A stretch of DNA of 64,000 nt, taken from contig NZ_CP166679.1 of the NCBI RefSeq assembly GCF_041320605.1, forward strand, positions 62,001 to 126,000, given 5' to 3'. The DNA is from Arenibacter antarcticus (GTDB lineage: Bacteria; Bacteroidota; Bacteroidia; Flavobacteriales; Flavobacteriaceae). Under the pieces are notes generated by a model. It was not told where the DNA came from. It saw only the letters and a program-made list of their open reading frames with translations, and searched no databases. Each line of letters begins with the position of its first letter. Position 1 is the first letter of the stretch. This document shows positions 25,710 through 34,750 of this stretch, piece by piece. A program made the translations under genes and the position numbers.

Positions 25710-26447
25710 TTAAATAGTATGTAGGTGTTTCAAGAGGTGTTCTTTAAAGGTTTTACTTAGAGGGATAACCTTCCTTTTTATTTCCAAATGATGTTCACCA
25801 ACAACATCCAACTTGGATATATTTACCATATAGGACCGGTGCACCCTTATAAACTTGTGATTTTTAAGTTCGTTTTCCAAAACTTTTAAAGTGGTACTGA
25901 TGAGGTAACTGCCATTTGAGGTTATTAAATTGCTGTAATTTCTATCAGCTTCTATATAGGAAATATCATCTAGTAACAATTTCATCATTTTTCCATTATG
26001 TCGTACAAAAATTCGGTCGTCCATTACCTGTATGTGTTGTTGTTCGTCACCTATAGTATCATTATTAGTATTCATTATTTGTTGTGCTACCAAAGCTATA
26101 GTACGTTGCAGATCAAGATTACTAAAGGGTTTGGAAATAAATGCATACGGATGTGTGGCCTTGGCTCTCGCAAAAGTGGGTTCATCAGAATTCGCCGTTA
26201 GGTAAATAATGGGAATATTATGAGTCTCCTGTATTTTAGACGCGGCCGTTATCCCATCAAGATCTCCCTTCAAGTTAATATCCAATAAAATAATATCGGG
26301 CTTGTTAGCTTTCGCATGTAAAATAGCCTCTTCACCTCTGGTTACCAATCCGGTAACTTCGTATCCTAAATTGGATAGTTGCAACGAAATATTCGCTGCA
26401 ATAATCATATCGTCCTCTACAATTAAAATTCGTGTTTTTTGATCCAT
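25710..26447 (-). CDS. LytTR-family response regulator
   Basis: This 245-residue protein has a receiver domain (V-E-D-D near the N-terminus, phospho-acceptor in I-I-L-L-D-I-N-L, K in S-K-P-F) and a C-terminal LytTR domain (I-S-Y-I-E-A-D-R-N-Y; F-I-R-V-H-R-S-Y-M-V-N). It begins 2 bp after the TPR kinase ends, so the two form a cognate pair. The partner kinase is HisKA_2-type, not the usual LytS type. Likely targets are the divergent secreted-protein genes at 28.6-31 kb, by position only. Confidence 0.93.
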   Translation of the reverse strand: MDQKTRILIVEDDMIIAANISLQLSNLGYEVTGLVTRGEEAILHAKANKPDIILLDINLKGDLDGITAASKIQETHNIPIIYLTANSDEPTFARAKATHPYAFISKPFSNLDLQRTIALVAQQIMNTNNDTIGDEQQHIQVMDDRIFVRHNGKMMKLLLDDISYIEADRNYSNLITSNGSYLISTTLKVLENELKNHKFIRVHRSYMVNISKLDVVGEHHLEIKRKVIPLSKTFKEHLLKHLHTI

Positions 26448-26449
26448 AT

Positions 26450-28405
26450 CTATGCTGCTTTATGGTGTTGAAACTCGAAGGAAATAGAGATTCCATCACT
26501 ATTTTTCAAAACCATCTTACCATCCAATTGCTGTGTCAGTAACTTCACCAACTTGGTACCGAACCCTGTGCCTATAACTTCACTTTCCTCTGTGAATCCC
26601 ACCCCATTGTCAGTTACCTTGAGTTCCAATAGGGATTCGGTTTCCACAAGTTCAATAGTAATTGTCCCTTCAGAATTATCGGGAAAGGCATATTTTAAGG
26701 AATTGGTGATCAACTCATTCACTATTAAACCAATTGGAGTGGCAATATCTACGTTTAATTCAATTTCCTTCATTTTATAAACCATGGAAATCCTATTGCT
26801 GGCACCATAAGAATCCAAAACATAACTCCCAAGATTCATAAAATAGGTCCTCATTTCTATGGAGGTGAGGGTTTTGCCATGATATAAGTTTTGGTGTATC
26901 ATACTCATGCTCTGAATCCTATTTTGTATCTGACACATGGTGTCCTTGATCTTTATATCGTTGATCTGGGCTGTTTGAAGTGACAATAAACTAGATACCA
27001 CTTCCAAATTATTCTTTACTCTATGGTGTATTTCTTTGATCAGAAATTCCTTCTCCTCATTTTGATACTGTAGCAGTACATTCTTTCTTCGATTATTTTT
27101 AATAGCAACGAACCCCAGCACCAATAAAAACAACAACAACCCTATAATTATGGAGGTAAGAATTTGCTTGGTATATTGTTTCTTTATTTTGGTCTGCTGT
27201 AAAAGGATGGTATTTTCCTTCTGCGCCACATCAAATTCCGTTTGCAACAATGCGATACGCTGATCCGATTCCGCAGTAAAGACTTTCTTCTTTAGTTTAT
27301 CGTATTCTGAAAATGCCTTATAGGCCTCCATATAATTGTGATTCCCTGCCAAGGCCTTGCCTAAGGTTTCATAAGCCTGACTTAAATAGTAGTCGTCCCC
27401 AAAGTTTTCGGTAGCCACTTCAATGGACTTTTGAAGGCTTACAATTGCGCTACTATATTTGCCCTGCAAATTTTGTAATTTCCCTACGGAAAGGTGAGCT
27501 CTCATCAACAGAAAGGTATTTTCCAGCAAGTTGGCATATTTGATTGCTCTTTTTCCTGCCTTTTCTGCGGCCTCGTAGTTATTTTGGTAGCAATACAATT
27601 CTACTAGAGAGATATAAATATCGCTTAAATTATTATAGAACCCGTATCGTTCCCCTATAGATTTGGCGTGGTCATAATATTTAAGTGCATTCTCATACTC
27701 GTTTAAATTCATATAATTATTACCTACTACATAGAGCGTAAAATCATAATCCAGGTCGTTGATGCCACGTTCCTCAAAGATTTTAGTAGCTTTTAGTCCA
27801 TATTCCAGTCCTTTTTCAAATTTAGACTGCTTCCAAAAAATATTACTAAGATCACTATAGGCAAGAGCAATGGCCTTTTTATCCTTGTTTAAATTGCCCA
27901 ACCTCAAGGATTCCAACGCATAATCCGCTGCTCTGTCTAGCTGCCCCCTACGCTCAAAAACATATCCTAATTGAGTGTTTAAAAATGCCAAATCACGATT
28001 CAGCACCTTGGTTTTGGCATCTTCCAATACGATCTGTGCGCTATCCAATTTCTCCATTCGCAGTAAAATAGCCCCCTGAGTAATCTGAAATCGGCCGTTC
28101 CAAAGGGTATTTTCCTTAAGCGAAGTCAGCTGCAGCCCCTCTTGGGTATACTGCAAGGCTTTTTTCAAATTCCGGGTATGCCAATAATAGGAGAGGTCGT
28201 TCAGAATTGAAAATTGTAAAGTATCATTATTTGTCACCTTTTTATAGGTATCCCCTAAAATGGACAAATAGGATTCTCCAAAATTATCAGTTTCTACAAA
28301 AATTCTTTTGTAGGGTTCATTTTTATTAAATTCCGGTAACTGTCCAGACAAGGCTATGCTGAACATTAGATATGAAAAAATAGTAATATAGACTGGTCTT
28401 CCCAT
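26450..28405 (-). CDS. TPR-containing sensor histidine kinase (HisKA_2 type)
   Basis: This 651-residue protein has an N-terminal hydrophobic signal, many TPR-like helical repeats (about residues 60-380; for example L-E-Y-G-L-K-A-T, A-L-K-Y-Y-D-H-A) and one transmembrane helix near 412-432. A HisKA_2 region with I-K-E-I-H-H-R-V-K-N-N-L-E-V-V-S-S-L follows, then an ATPase domain (N-E-L-I-T-N-S-L-K-Y-A-F; D-N-G-V-G-F). The TPR array faces the periplasm and may sense a protein or peptide. It signals to the adjacent LytTR regulator and is divergent from the SnoaL-like lipoprotein gene. Confidence 0.93.
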   Translation of the reverse strand: MGRPVYITIFSYLMFSIALSGQLPEFNKNEPYKRIFVETDNFGESYLSILGDTYKKVTNNDTLQFSILNDLSYYWHTRNLKKALQYTQEGLQLTSLKENTLWNGRFQITQGAILLRMEKLDSAQIVLEDAKTKVLNRDLAFLNTQLGYVFERRGQLDRAADYALESLRLGNLNKDKKAIALAYSDLSNIFWKQSKFEKGLEYGLKATKIFEERGINDLDYDFTLYVVGNNYMNLNEYENALKYYDHAKSIGERYGFYNNLSDIYISLVELYCYQNNYEAAEKAGKRAIKYANLLENTFLLMRAHLSVGKLQNLQGKYSSAIVSLQKSIEVATENFGDDYYLSQAYETLGKALAGNHNYMEAYKAFSEYDKLKKKVFTAESDQRIALLQTEFDVAQKENTILLQQTKIKKQYTKQILTSIIIGLLLFLLVLGFVAIKNNRRKNVLLQYQNEEKEFLIKEIHHRVKNNLEVVSSLLSLQTAQINDIKIKDTMCQIQNRIQSMSMIHQNLYHGKTLTSIEMRTYFMNLGSYVLDSYGASNRISMVYKMKEIELNVDIATPIGLIVNELITNSLKYAFPDNSEGTITIELVETESLLELKVTDNGVGFTEESEVIGTGFGTKLVKLLTQQLDGKMVLKNSDGISISFEFQHHKAA

Positions 28406-28587
28406 TTCAGTACCTTATTATTAGGTCTTAAGAAGTCGGGATTTTAAATATACGTTTTTTTTTTCTTAACTCTTCGATAAATAATATCATCCATTCGGAC
28501 ATCAATAGCGTCTTTTCGTCCAAATTTGATTGTTTAAGAGCTTTGCATCCAATTAATTAGTGGTATAACAAGGTTTAAAGATCCAGA

Positions 28588-29127
28588 ATGGAATGGCAAA
28601 CAATACCAATTACTATTATGTTCCTCCTTTTTATTTCATGTAAAAACGAGACAAAATCCTTAGACATAGACCTCCATAAGGATAACAAATGGACTATGGG
28701 AGTTAAAGAGCAAACCGGGGTTCAAACCTTCGTGGACAATTATTTAAATACCATAAACGATACTCTATTAAATGGGAAAATTACAAAAAACTATACACGG
28801 AATATGAACGGAATACCCGTTGCAACCAACAAAATTGAACTAAACGCCAAAATGAATCTATATGCCATAGGCTTCCCAAATTATACCATTGACAAAACGT
28901 ATACAGAAATATGTGGCAATCGGGCCTTTATCCAATGGGAGTTTTCGGGCACCAATACAGGGCTTTTCGCAGAAGTTACAGCCACTGGTAAAAAGGTACA
29001 TATAACTGGATTCTCACAACTCTATTTTAATAAGGAAGGCGAACTGTACCAAGAGGATATTTTTTTTAATGAATTGGATTTTTTGCAACAATTGGGTTAT
29101 TCCCTATCCCCTCCTAATTTAAAATAG
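28588..29127 (+). CDS. SnoaL-like (NTF2-fold) lipoprotein
   Basis: This 179-residue protein has a short lipobox (F-L-L-F-I-S-C). Its SnoaL/NTF2-like domain includes W-E-F-S-G-T-N-T-G-L-F, T-G-K-K and Q-E-D-I-F-F-N-E-L-D-F-L-Q-Q-L-G-Y-S. The same end sequence recurs in the C-terminal half of the lipoprotein at 29963-30880, so the two are paralogues. NTF2-fold proteins bind or transform small ligands; no substrate can be named. It begins a plus-strand cluster that faces the TPR kinase. Confidence 0.82.
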   Translation: MEWQTIPITIMFLLFISCKNETKSLDIDLHKDNKWTMGVKEQTGVQTFVDNYLNTINDTLLNGKITKNYTRNMNGIPVATNKIELNAKMNLYAIGFPNYTIDKTYTEICGNRAFIQWEFSGTNTGLFAEVTATGKKVHITGFSQLYFNKEGELYQEDIFFNELDFLQQLGYSLSPPNLK

Positions 29128-29185
29128 CCCTTTAAATAAATATTTCCCTAGTAAATTAATTATTATAAACCAACATATTAATACC

Positions 29186-29953
29186 ATGAGAACACTAAGA
29201 AAAGTATTGATTATCGCATTCCTTTTAGTACAAGGATCTATTTTATTACACGCTCAGGCAGAAAAGAACCAAGCCTTTTACATTCACGAGGATCAGGTAA
29301 AACCATCAATGATCCAAGAATATGAAACGGTTTCCAAAGATTTTATGGAAGCCTGTAAAAAACACAATATTCAAGATTTAAGTTGGCAAGTGGCCTCTAC
29401 TTCAACTGGTCGTTATTTCAATATATCACCCATAGAAAATATGGCTGAACTGGATAAGAATGTCATGGCTCCCTTAGCAGAAAAAATGGGAGATGAAGCA
29501 TTTAAGGACATGTTTAAACGCTTTAACCAATGTTATGACAAACATGGGGACTACATTATTTACCTCAACAACGAACTTACTTATATGCCAGAAGGAATCA
29601 GTATCACAACTGAGGGTCAAAACTTTCGTAAATGGCATTTTTTGAACGTAACTCCGAACAACATTCAGAACCTTAAGGGCAAGCTTAAAGAGCTAAAGGC
29701 CCTATACGCAAAAAAAGGATCCAAGGAATACTATCGTATTTACCACAACGGATTTGGCACTATGGGCGATTATTACCTAGCGGTGGTCTCTGCGATAGAT
29801 GCAGAGGATTATGCGAAAAAATCCAAAGAAAATGAAGCCTTGCTAGGTGAAGAAGGCAAAAAATTATTTCAGGAATTATTTGAATACGTCAATAAATATG
29901 AAACTGAGTCTGGTGGCATGCATCCAGAACTGGCATATGCACCAGAAAAATAA
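29186..29953 (+). CDS. secreted two-domain protein, probable tandem alpha/beta-barrel fold
   Basis: This 255-residue protein has a signal peptide ending near L-L-H-A-Q-A. It has two domains of about 110 residues (N-Q-A-F-Y-I-H-E-D-Q-V onward and F-R-K-W-H-F-L-N-V onward), each a strand-helix-strand pattern with a short H/W-rich strand. Size and layout match the proteins at 24749-25537 and 31230-31997, though sequence identity is low. It is 10 bp upstream of the two-domain SnoaL lipoprotein, so they share a transcript. Function unknown. Confidence 0.72.
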   Translation: MRTLRKVLIIAFLLVQGSILLHAQAEKNQAFYIHEDQVKPSMIQEYETVSKDFMEACKKHNIQDLSWQVASTSTGRYFNISPIENMAELDKNVMAPLAEKMGDEAFKDMFKRFNQCYDKHGDYIIYLNNELTYMPEGISITTEGQNFRKWHFLNVTPNNIQNLKGKLKELKALYAKKGSKEYYRIYHNGFGTMGDYYLAVVSAIDAEDYAKKSKENEALLGEEGKKLFQELFEYVNKYETESGGMHPELAYAPEK

Positions 29954-29962
29954 TTCAAGGTC

Positions 29963-30880
29963 ATGAAAAAGTTTATTTTTATTAGTTTAGCTCTAATCCT
30001 TAGTAGTTCCTGCGAAAAACAAGAAAAGCGCTACAGCCAACAGTCATCGGAAATTGAAACTGTAAAATCATTAGTCACGAATTACAATAATAAGACTTAC
30101 GATACCAGTATATATGCAGACACCTCAAAGACCCGCTACAATTCTGTGGAAAAATCCTTGTCGGCCTCCGAAACAATGGCATACCACCAGGCTAATGACG
30201 CCAATTATGTTTCACGTGGTTTTTTGGATAAGGATCAGGAATTTGAAATGGTCGTTACAGATGATGGGGAAACCTGGGTTAATTGCTGGTTGGACTGGAA
30301 AGGAATCTTAAAGGAAGATAACCAAGAAGTAACCATTCCCATACATTTAACCTATCAATTTAAAGATGGCAAAATTGTTAGGGAGGTTGGTATCTGGGAT
30401 GGTTCACCAGTACTTCTAGCCCTTCAAGAAATTGAGGCTAACAAGGAAATGTCTGCCGATGAAAAAGTCATTAAAACCACTATTGAAAATATAGTCAATG
30501 TCTGGAATACCAAGGATAAGGAATTAATGAATTCAAGTCTGAGTCGCAATATCCTCAGAACGGACAACGGTACTACTATTGCAAAAAAAACATCGGAGTA
30601 CGAGGATTTCATAGAATTATATCACGCCGCATTTCCGGACTTTAAAGTGAAAATCAACAAAATGGTCATCGATGGAAACAAGGCCTTCCTAAATTGGACT
30701 TGTACAGGCACCAACAAAGGAGAATTTATGGGAAACCCTCCTACCAATAAAAAGATTGAAACCCATGGCTTTAGTATCTGGAGTTTTGACAAGGAAGGAA
30801 AAGGGGAGCAAGAGGATGCGTTTTATGACAATCTAGTGGTTTATCAACAGCTTGGATATTCTATGCCAGTCCCTAATTAA
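29963..30880 (+). CDS. lipoprotein with two SnoaL-like domains
   Basis: This 305-residue protein has a lipobox L-I-L-S-S-S-C. Residues about 35-155 and 160-305 form two NTF2/SnoaL-like domains. The second contains L-N-W-T-C-T-G-T-N-K-G-E-F-M, K-K-I-E-T-H-G-F-S and Q-E-D-A-F-Y-D-N-L-V-V-Y-Q-Q-L-G-Y-S, clearly related to the protein at 28588-29127. It was probably formed by duplication and fusion. It should be attached to a membrane facing the periplasm or outside. Confidence 0.82.
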   Translation: MKKFIFISLALILSSSCEKQEKRYSQQSSEIETVKSLVTNYNNKTYDTSIYADTSKTRYNSVEKSLSASETMAYHQANDANYVSRGFLDKDQEFEMVVTDDGETWVNCWLDWKGILKEDNQEVTIPIHLTYQFKDGKIVREVGIWDGSPVLLALQEIEANKEMSADEKVIKTTIENIVNVWNTKDKELMNSSLSRNILRTDNGTTIAKKTSEYEDFIELYHAAFPDFKVKINKMVIDGNKAFLNWTCTGTNKGEFMGNPPTNKKIETHGFSIWSFDKEGKGEQEDAFYDNLVVYQQLGYSMPVPN

Positions 30881-30929
30881 CAGCATGAAATGAGCATAAC
30901 CGAAAATTTATGATAAATAATGTAAACCT

Positions 30930-30995
30930 GACTGCCGTCAGGCAAGTCTACATACCTGTACTGGAGTTTACCAGCCGGAGGCAGGCGCAGTCGAA
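30930..30995. repeat. flavobacterial palindromic intergenic repeat
   Basis: CTGACTGCCGTCAGG is an interrupted palindrome. It is followed after a spacer by AGCCGGAGGCAGGCGCAGTCGAAAT. The last part, CGCAGTCGAAAT, resembles, in reverse, the word TTTCGACTACGC at about 52750. It is noncoding and lies in a 349-bp gap that otherwise shows only the hairpin at 31038-31108. Confidence 0.6.
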
Positions 30996-31037
30996 ATAAA
31001 AACGTTAAAAGACATTAAATAGGCACCTATGAATACC

Positions 31038-31108
31038 AAACCTAACAGTGTAATCTGTCCTATTAATTTTGGGGGAAACTTAGGGTAGCTTCCTGTTAGG
31101 TTTTTTTT
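31038..31108 (+). terminator. long-loop terminator-like hairpin
   Basis: AAACCTAACAG (31038-31048) pairs with CTGTTAGGTTT (31093-31103), which runs into a T-tract. The 44-nt loop is long for an intrinsic terminator, so it may instead close a small structured RNA in the gap after the SnoaL lipoprotein. Confidence 0.5.
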
Positions 31109-31229
31109 ATAAAAAGGTAAGAATGATAAAGATGGAAAGGCATTCTAGAGCCATGAAATTTCAAAAATACGAGCCAAAAGTCAATGGTACTAGCAATAAT
31201 AAATAGGTTATTATCTAAAAAAAAAGACG

Positions 31230-31997
31230 ATGAAAAAAGCAATTATAATGCTGTTACTGATTCCAGTTATGGCAATCTCACAAAATAATGAAGGTTATGC
31301 TGTTTTAGAAAATGGAATGCTCACACCAGATCCAGCAAAAATTACAGAATTTGAATCGGGATTGGCTGCGCATAACAAGACCTACCATGGGGAGGGTCTT
31401 TATGGCGCTAGGGTATATTGGATCGCCAACGGAAAAAATACCGGTAGTTATATGTGGGTAATGGGGCCTTTACCATGGGGGGAAATGGATAAAAGACCTG
31501 CCCAAAAGGAACACGATACGGATTGGAAGAAGAACGTTTTGCCCTTTGTTTTACCACAAGGTGAACAAACCTATTGGAAATTCCACCCAGACCTATCCAA
31601 TTTCCCAAAGGATGTTACCCTTAAAAATTTATTAATAGATGTATACGACATAAAAAGATTTAAAGACAATGAGATGCTCGAAATCCTAAAAAAAATACAT
31701 AAGACCATGGTAGAGAAATTTCCAGAGGAAACTTTTGGCATGTACACTAACGAGCTCCCAAGTATGACTGATGGCAAGGATTTGGCTTATGTTTCATTTT
31801 TTGAGAAATCGGCTTGGATGGGGATAGATGGCAAATTTTCTGAAAAATACAATGAGGTACATGGCGCGGGGAGCTTTGAGAAATTCCTTGAAGACTGGGA
31901 AGATATAACACTAGGGAAATATTCTTCTGAAATTTGGATATACCGCGAGGACCTAAGCGGATTAAAAGGTGAAATTAAGGCCATGGCCCGTCAATAA
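31230..31997 (+). CDS. secreted two-domain protein, probable tandem alpha/beta-barrel fold
   Basis: This 255-residue protein has a signal peptide (cleaved near A-I-S-Q). It has two roughly equal halves, one around Y-G-A-R-V-Y-W-I-A-N-G and M-W-V-M-G-P, the other around F-G-M-Y-T-N-E-L and L-A-Y-V-S-F-F-E-K. The pattern is that of secreted NIPSNAP/ABM-like double domains and is shared with the proteins at 24.7 and 29.2 kb. An A-rich upstream run just before the ATG may aid initiation. A strong terminator follows. Confidence 0.72.
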   Translation: MKKAIIMLLLIPVMAISQNNEGYAVLENGMLTPDPAKITEFESGLAAHNKTYHGEGLYGARVYWIANGKNTGSYMWVMGPLPWGEMDKRPAQKEHDTDWKKNVLPFVLPQGEQTYWKFHPDLSNFPKDVTLKNLLIDVYDIKRFKDNEMLEILKKIHKTMVEKFPEETFGMYTNELPSMTDGKDLAYVSFFEKSAWMGIDGKFSEKYNEVHGAGSFEKFLEDWEDITLGKYSSEIWIYREDLSGLKGEIKAMARQ

Positions 31998-32042
31998 TCC
32001 TATTTGAATTAGCTATCATTTACTTCTTTACGGACCTTAGCC

Positions 32043-32073
32043 GATAAGCCCAGGAATTTTTCCTGGGTTTATC
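32043..32073 (+). terminator. intrinsic terminator
   Basis: GATAAGCCCAGGAA and TTCCTGGGTTTATC form a 14-bp stem with one G-T pair and a short T loop. It lies about 45 bp after the stop of the secreted two-domain protein and isolates the DoxX gene. Confidence 0.82.
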
Positions 32074-32214
32074 ATTTTCCCGAAACAATAAGCTTTAATT
32101 CTAAATTATTCTCAAGGAATGCGCAGGAATAGGACTAAAAAATAATAATTTACCTTTTTATATATTATTAAATATGAGTACCTTAAAGGTAAATTAACAA
32201 TAAATACAAAAATC

Positions 32215-32637
32215 ATGGCTACAGTTAAATCCTTAAACAAATGGGCCAATGCACACTCTTATTACCCCTTGGATTTGGTACGCATTGCCCTGGGAATTTT
32301 TCTCTTTATAAAAGGGATAGATTTTATGTCGAACCACCAACTTATGGCAGAAATGATCCAACCTTTTCAAAGCATGCCAGGAGGGATGATTATAATGCAC
32401 TACGTGGCACCCGCACATTTTTTAGGTGGTTTTTTGTTAGTGATCGGATTATTGACTAGGTGGGTAGTTATAGCACAAATGCCTATCATCATCGGGGCCA
32501 TATTAGTCAATTTCCTAGGTGAAATGAATGTCAGCAACCTAATTCTGGCCACTATCGTTTTAATTCTTTTGGTTTTCTTTTTAATCTATGGTTCAGGCAA
32601 ACATTCTGCGGACTATTATCTAAAAATGCAGAAATAA
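32215..32637 (+). CDS. DoxX-family membrane protein
   Basis: This 140-residue protein has four hydrophobic helices. L-D-L-V-R-I-A-L-G-I-F-L-F-I-K-G-I-D-F near residue 19 is the family's first-helix motif, and H-F-L-G-G-F-L-L-V-I-G-L-L-T-R lies mid-protein. DoxX-like proteins are small inner membrane proteins linked in some bacteria to redox or thiol stress. Here it sits just before a metallophosphatase-like lipoprotein and near oxyR. No substrate is known. Confidence 0.88.
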   Translation: MATVKSLNKWANAHSYYPLDLVRIALGIFLFIKGIDFMSNHQLMAEMIQPFQSMPGGMIIMHYVAPAHFLGGFLLVIGLLTRWVVIAQMPIIIGAILVNFLGEMNVSNLILATIVLILLVFFLIYGSGKHSADYYLKMQK

Positions 32638-32695
32638 AACGTTCGTCTCGTATAGTAATCTAAGGTATCTCATAATAAAACATTAACATATTTGA

Positions 32696-33625
32696 GTGGA
32701 TAATAATCTAAGACCCAAAAGTAATTTTCTATCTAGTATTGAACGTATTATCCTCAAGATACTATTCATTCCTTTGTCTGCCCTATTGCTGTTGAACGGT
32801 TGTGAGCGTAAGAAAAGCAACCCCAATCACACAGATGACAACCCAATCCCGGAACCCACAACAGTAGCTTTTACGGTAATAGGCGACGTGCCCTATTCCG
32901 AGGACCAACGAACAGGGTTGTTGAAATTAATCCACACACATAATATAAGAAATCCCTCGGATTTTGTAGTACATGTTGGAGACATAAAACCTGGTGCCGT
33001 TCCTTGTGAAGAATTTATTTATAAGGATGTGGATAGTATTCTAAGAATTTTTAAGGCTCCTACATTTATAGTTTTGGGTGATAATGAGTACAATGATTGT
33101 GATGATCCAGCGCAGGGAATGGAATATTGGAATAAGTGTTTCTTACATTTTAATGAAAACTGGACTTTTGAACCCATTATATCATATCAGAAGGAACGAA
33201 ATGAAAATTTTAGCTGGGTTATGGAAAAGGTCCTTTTTCTTGGCATTAATCTGGTTGGAAGCTCAGTTCATGACTCCACAGAGTGGCAAACTAGATTGAC
33301 CGATAATGGGAATTGGATAAAAAAGCAAATGAAGGAACAAAAAGATAAGGTTTCTGCGGCCGTAATTTTCGGTCATGCCAACATTGTTGAAACGGAACCC
33401 GATAGATTTCGAGTATTTACAGATGCGTTTAGGGCCGCCTCCAAAAGCTTTAATCAACCTGTGCTTTTTGTGCAAGGCGACGGTCACCTTTGGATTCAAA
33501 ACAAGCCCTGGCCAGAAAAAAATATTAGCCGACTTCAGATTGACGGTGGATCCAAGGCCGTTAAAATTACGGTGGATACCCGTTTGGAGAATCCATTTTT
33601 ATTTGACAGGAGGTTTTTGGAATAA
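32696..33625 (+). CDS. calcineurin-like metallophosphoesterase lipoprotein
   Basis: This 309-residue protein with a GTG start has an N-terminal helix and lipobox L-L-N-G-C (about residue 36). Metal-site motifs are in the expected order: I-G-D-V-P-Y, H-V-G-D-I-K, L-G-D-N-E-Y, F-G-H-A-N and G-D-G-H. It should hydrolyse a phosphate or pyrophosphate ester outside the cytoplasm; the substrate is unknown. The GTG gives a signal of rather basic, long type; the second methionine is absent, so no better start is visible. Confidence 0.85.
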   Translation: MDNNLRPKSNFLSSIERIILKILFIPLSALLLLNGCERKKSNPNHTDDNPIPEPTTVAFTVIGDVPYSEDQRTGLLKLIHTHNIRNPSDFVVHVGDIKPGAVPCEEFIYKDVDSILRIFKAPTFIVLGDNEYNDCDDPAQGMEYWNKCFLHFNENWTFEPIISYQKERNENFSWVMEKVLFLGINLVGSSVHDSTEWQTRLTDNGNWIKKQMKEQKDKVSAAVIFGHANIVETEPDRFRVFTDAFRAASKSFNQPVLFVQGDGHLWIQNKPWPEKNISRLQIDGGSKAVKITVDTRLENPFLFDRRFLE

Positions 33626-33738
33626 TAAACGCCATGAAAACCACCTATAATTTAGTCGAATATAGTATTTCCTATTAAAATCCAATATCCAGTCAAAGCA
33701 GTTATCCCTATTGATTAATTTCTTCCATACAGACCACA

Positions 33739-33796
33739 TTATACGTTTAAACATAATAGGTGTTATAGATAGTTTTCATAATTTTATACGTTTAAA
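33739..33796 (+). promoter_or_regulatory. 13-bp direct repeat upstream of oxyR (possible operator)
   Basis: TTATACGTTTAAA occurs exactly at 33739-33751 and 33784-33796, start-to-start 45 bp. The second copy ends 9 bp before the oxyR ATG. Exact repetition of a 13-mer at this spacing in an autoregulator promoter suggests a binding site or a promoter element, inferred only from position. Confidence 0.55.
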
Positions 33797-33805
33797 TAAT
33801 ACTGT

Positions 33806-34750
33806 ATGACAATTACACAATTGCAATATGTTCTTGCCGTTGCCGAGCACCAAAATTTTACGCTTGCAGCAGAAAAATGTTTTGTGACCCAGCCAACTTT
33901 AAGTATGCAGGTTCAAAAGTTAGAGGATGAATTGGATATTTTAATTTTCGATAGAGGTAAAAAACCGATCGCCATAACTGAGGTGGGATCAAAAATTGTG
34001 GCACAAGCCAAAAATATTGTCAATGAAGCCAATCGGATAAAGGATATAGTAGACCAAGAAAAAGGGTTTATTGGAGGGGAATTTACGCTTGGGATTATCC
34101 CCACGGTCATGCCTACCCTCCTACCTATGTTTTTAAAGACTTTTATTACCAAGTATCCCAAGGTAAATTTAATTATAAAGGAGAAAAGTACGGAAAACTT
34201 GATCCGCAATTTACAAGACGGACATTTAGATGCTGCCATAGCGGCTACTCCTTTGGAAATAGAATATATCAAGGAACGGCCTTTATATTACGAACCCTTC
34301 GTAGGTTACATACCTCCAGGCCACAGACTGGGAACGGCTACCCAATTAATTCCTGAGGATTTGGATATTAATGATGTATTGTTGTTGCGGGACGGTCACT
34401 GTTTTAGGGATAACATATTAAATTTATGCAATGCCTCCAAAAATTTTAAGGACGAACATTTTCAATTACAGAGCGGTAGTTTTGAGACACTCATAAACTT
34501 ATCTAATGAAGGTTTGGGGATGACACTCCTTCCGTTTTTGAATACCTTAGAATTAGACGAAAGAAAGAAAGAAAATCTAAAAAGTTTTCAAAGTCCCTCT
34601 CCCGCAAGAGAGGTAAGCCTAATTTATCACAAAAGCGAACTCAAGATTCAAATTACTAACGCCCTATACGATGTAATATCAAGTGTAGTGCGTGGTGCTA
34701 TAGCATTTCAAGATGTAAAGATTATCAGTCCATTAAACAAAAAGTTCTAA
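33806..34750 (+). CDS. oxyR: hydrogen peroxide-sensing regulator OxyR
   Basis: This 314-residue LysR-type protein has an N-terminal helix-turn-helix (F-T-L-A-A-E-K-C-F-V-T-Q-P-T-L-S-M-Q-V). In the effector domain, G-H-C-F-R-D-N-I-L-N-L-C places cysteines at residues 199 and 208, exactly the positions of the two redox cysteines of E. coli OxyR. It should switch on peroxide defence by disulfide formation. No catalase or Dps gene adjoins it; MsrA and thioredoxin genes lie farther away. It stands alone behind an unusual direct repeat. Confidence 0.96.
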   Translation: MTITQLQYVLAVAEHQNFTLAAEKCFVTQPTLSMQVQKLEDELDILIFDRGKKPIAITEVGSKIVAQAKNIVNEANRIKDIVDQEKGFIGGEFTLGIIPTVMPTLLPMFLKTFITKYPKVNLIIKEKSTENLIRNLQDGHLDAAIAATPLEIEYIKERPLYYEPFVGYIPPGHRLGTATQLIPEDLDINDVLLLRDGHCFRDNILNLCNASKNFKDEHFQLQSGSFETLINLSNEGLGMTLLPFLNTLELDERKKENLKSFQSPSPAREVSLIYHKSELKIQITNALYDVISSVVRGAIAFQDVKIISPLNKKF

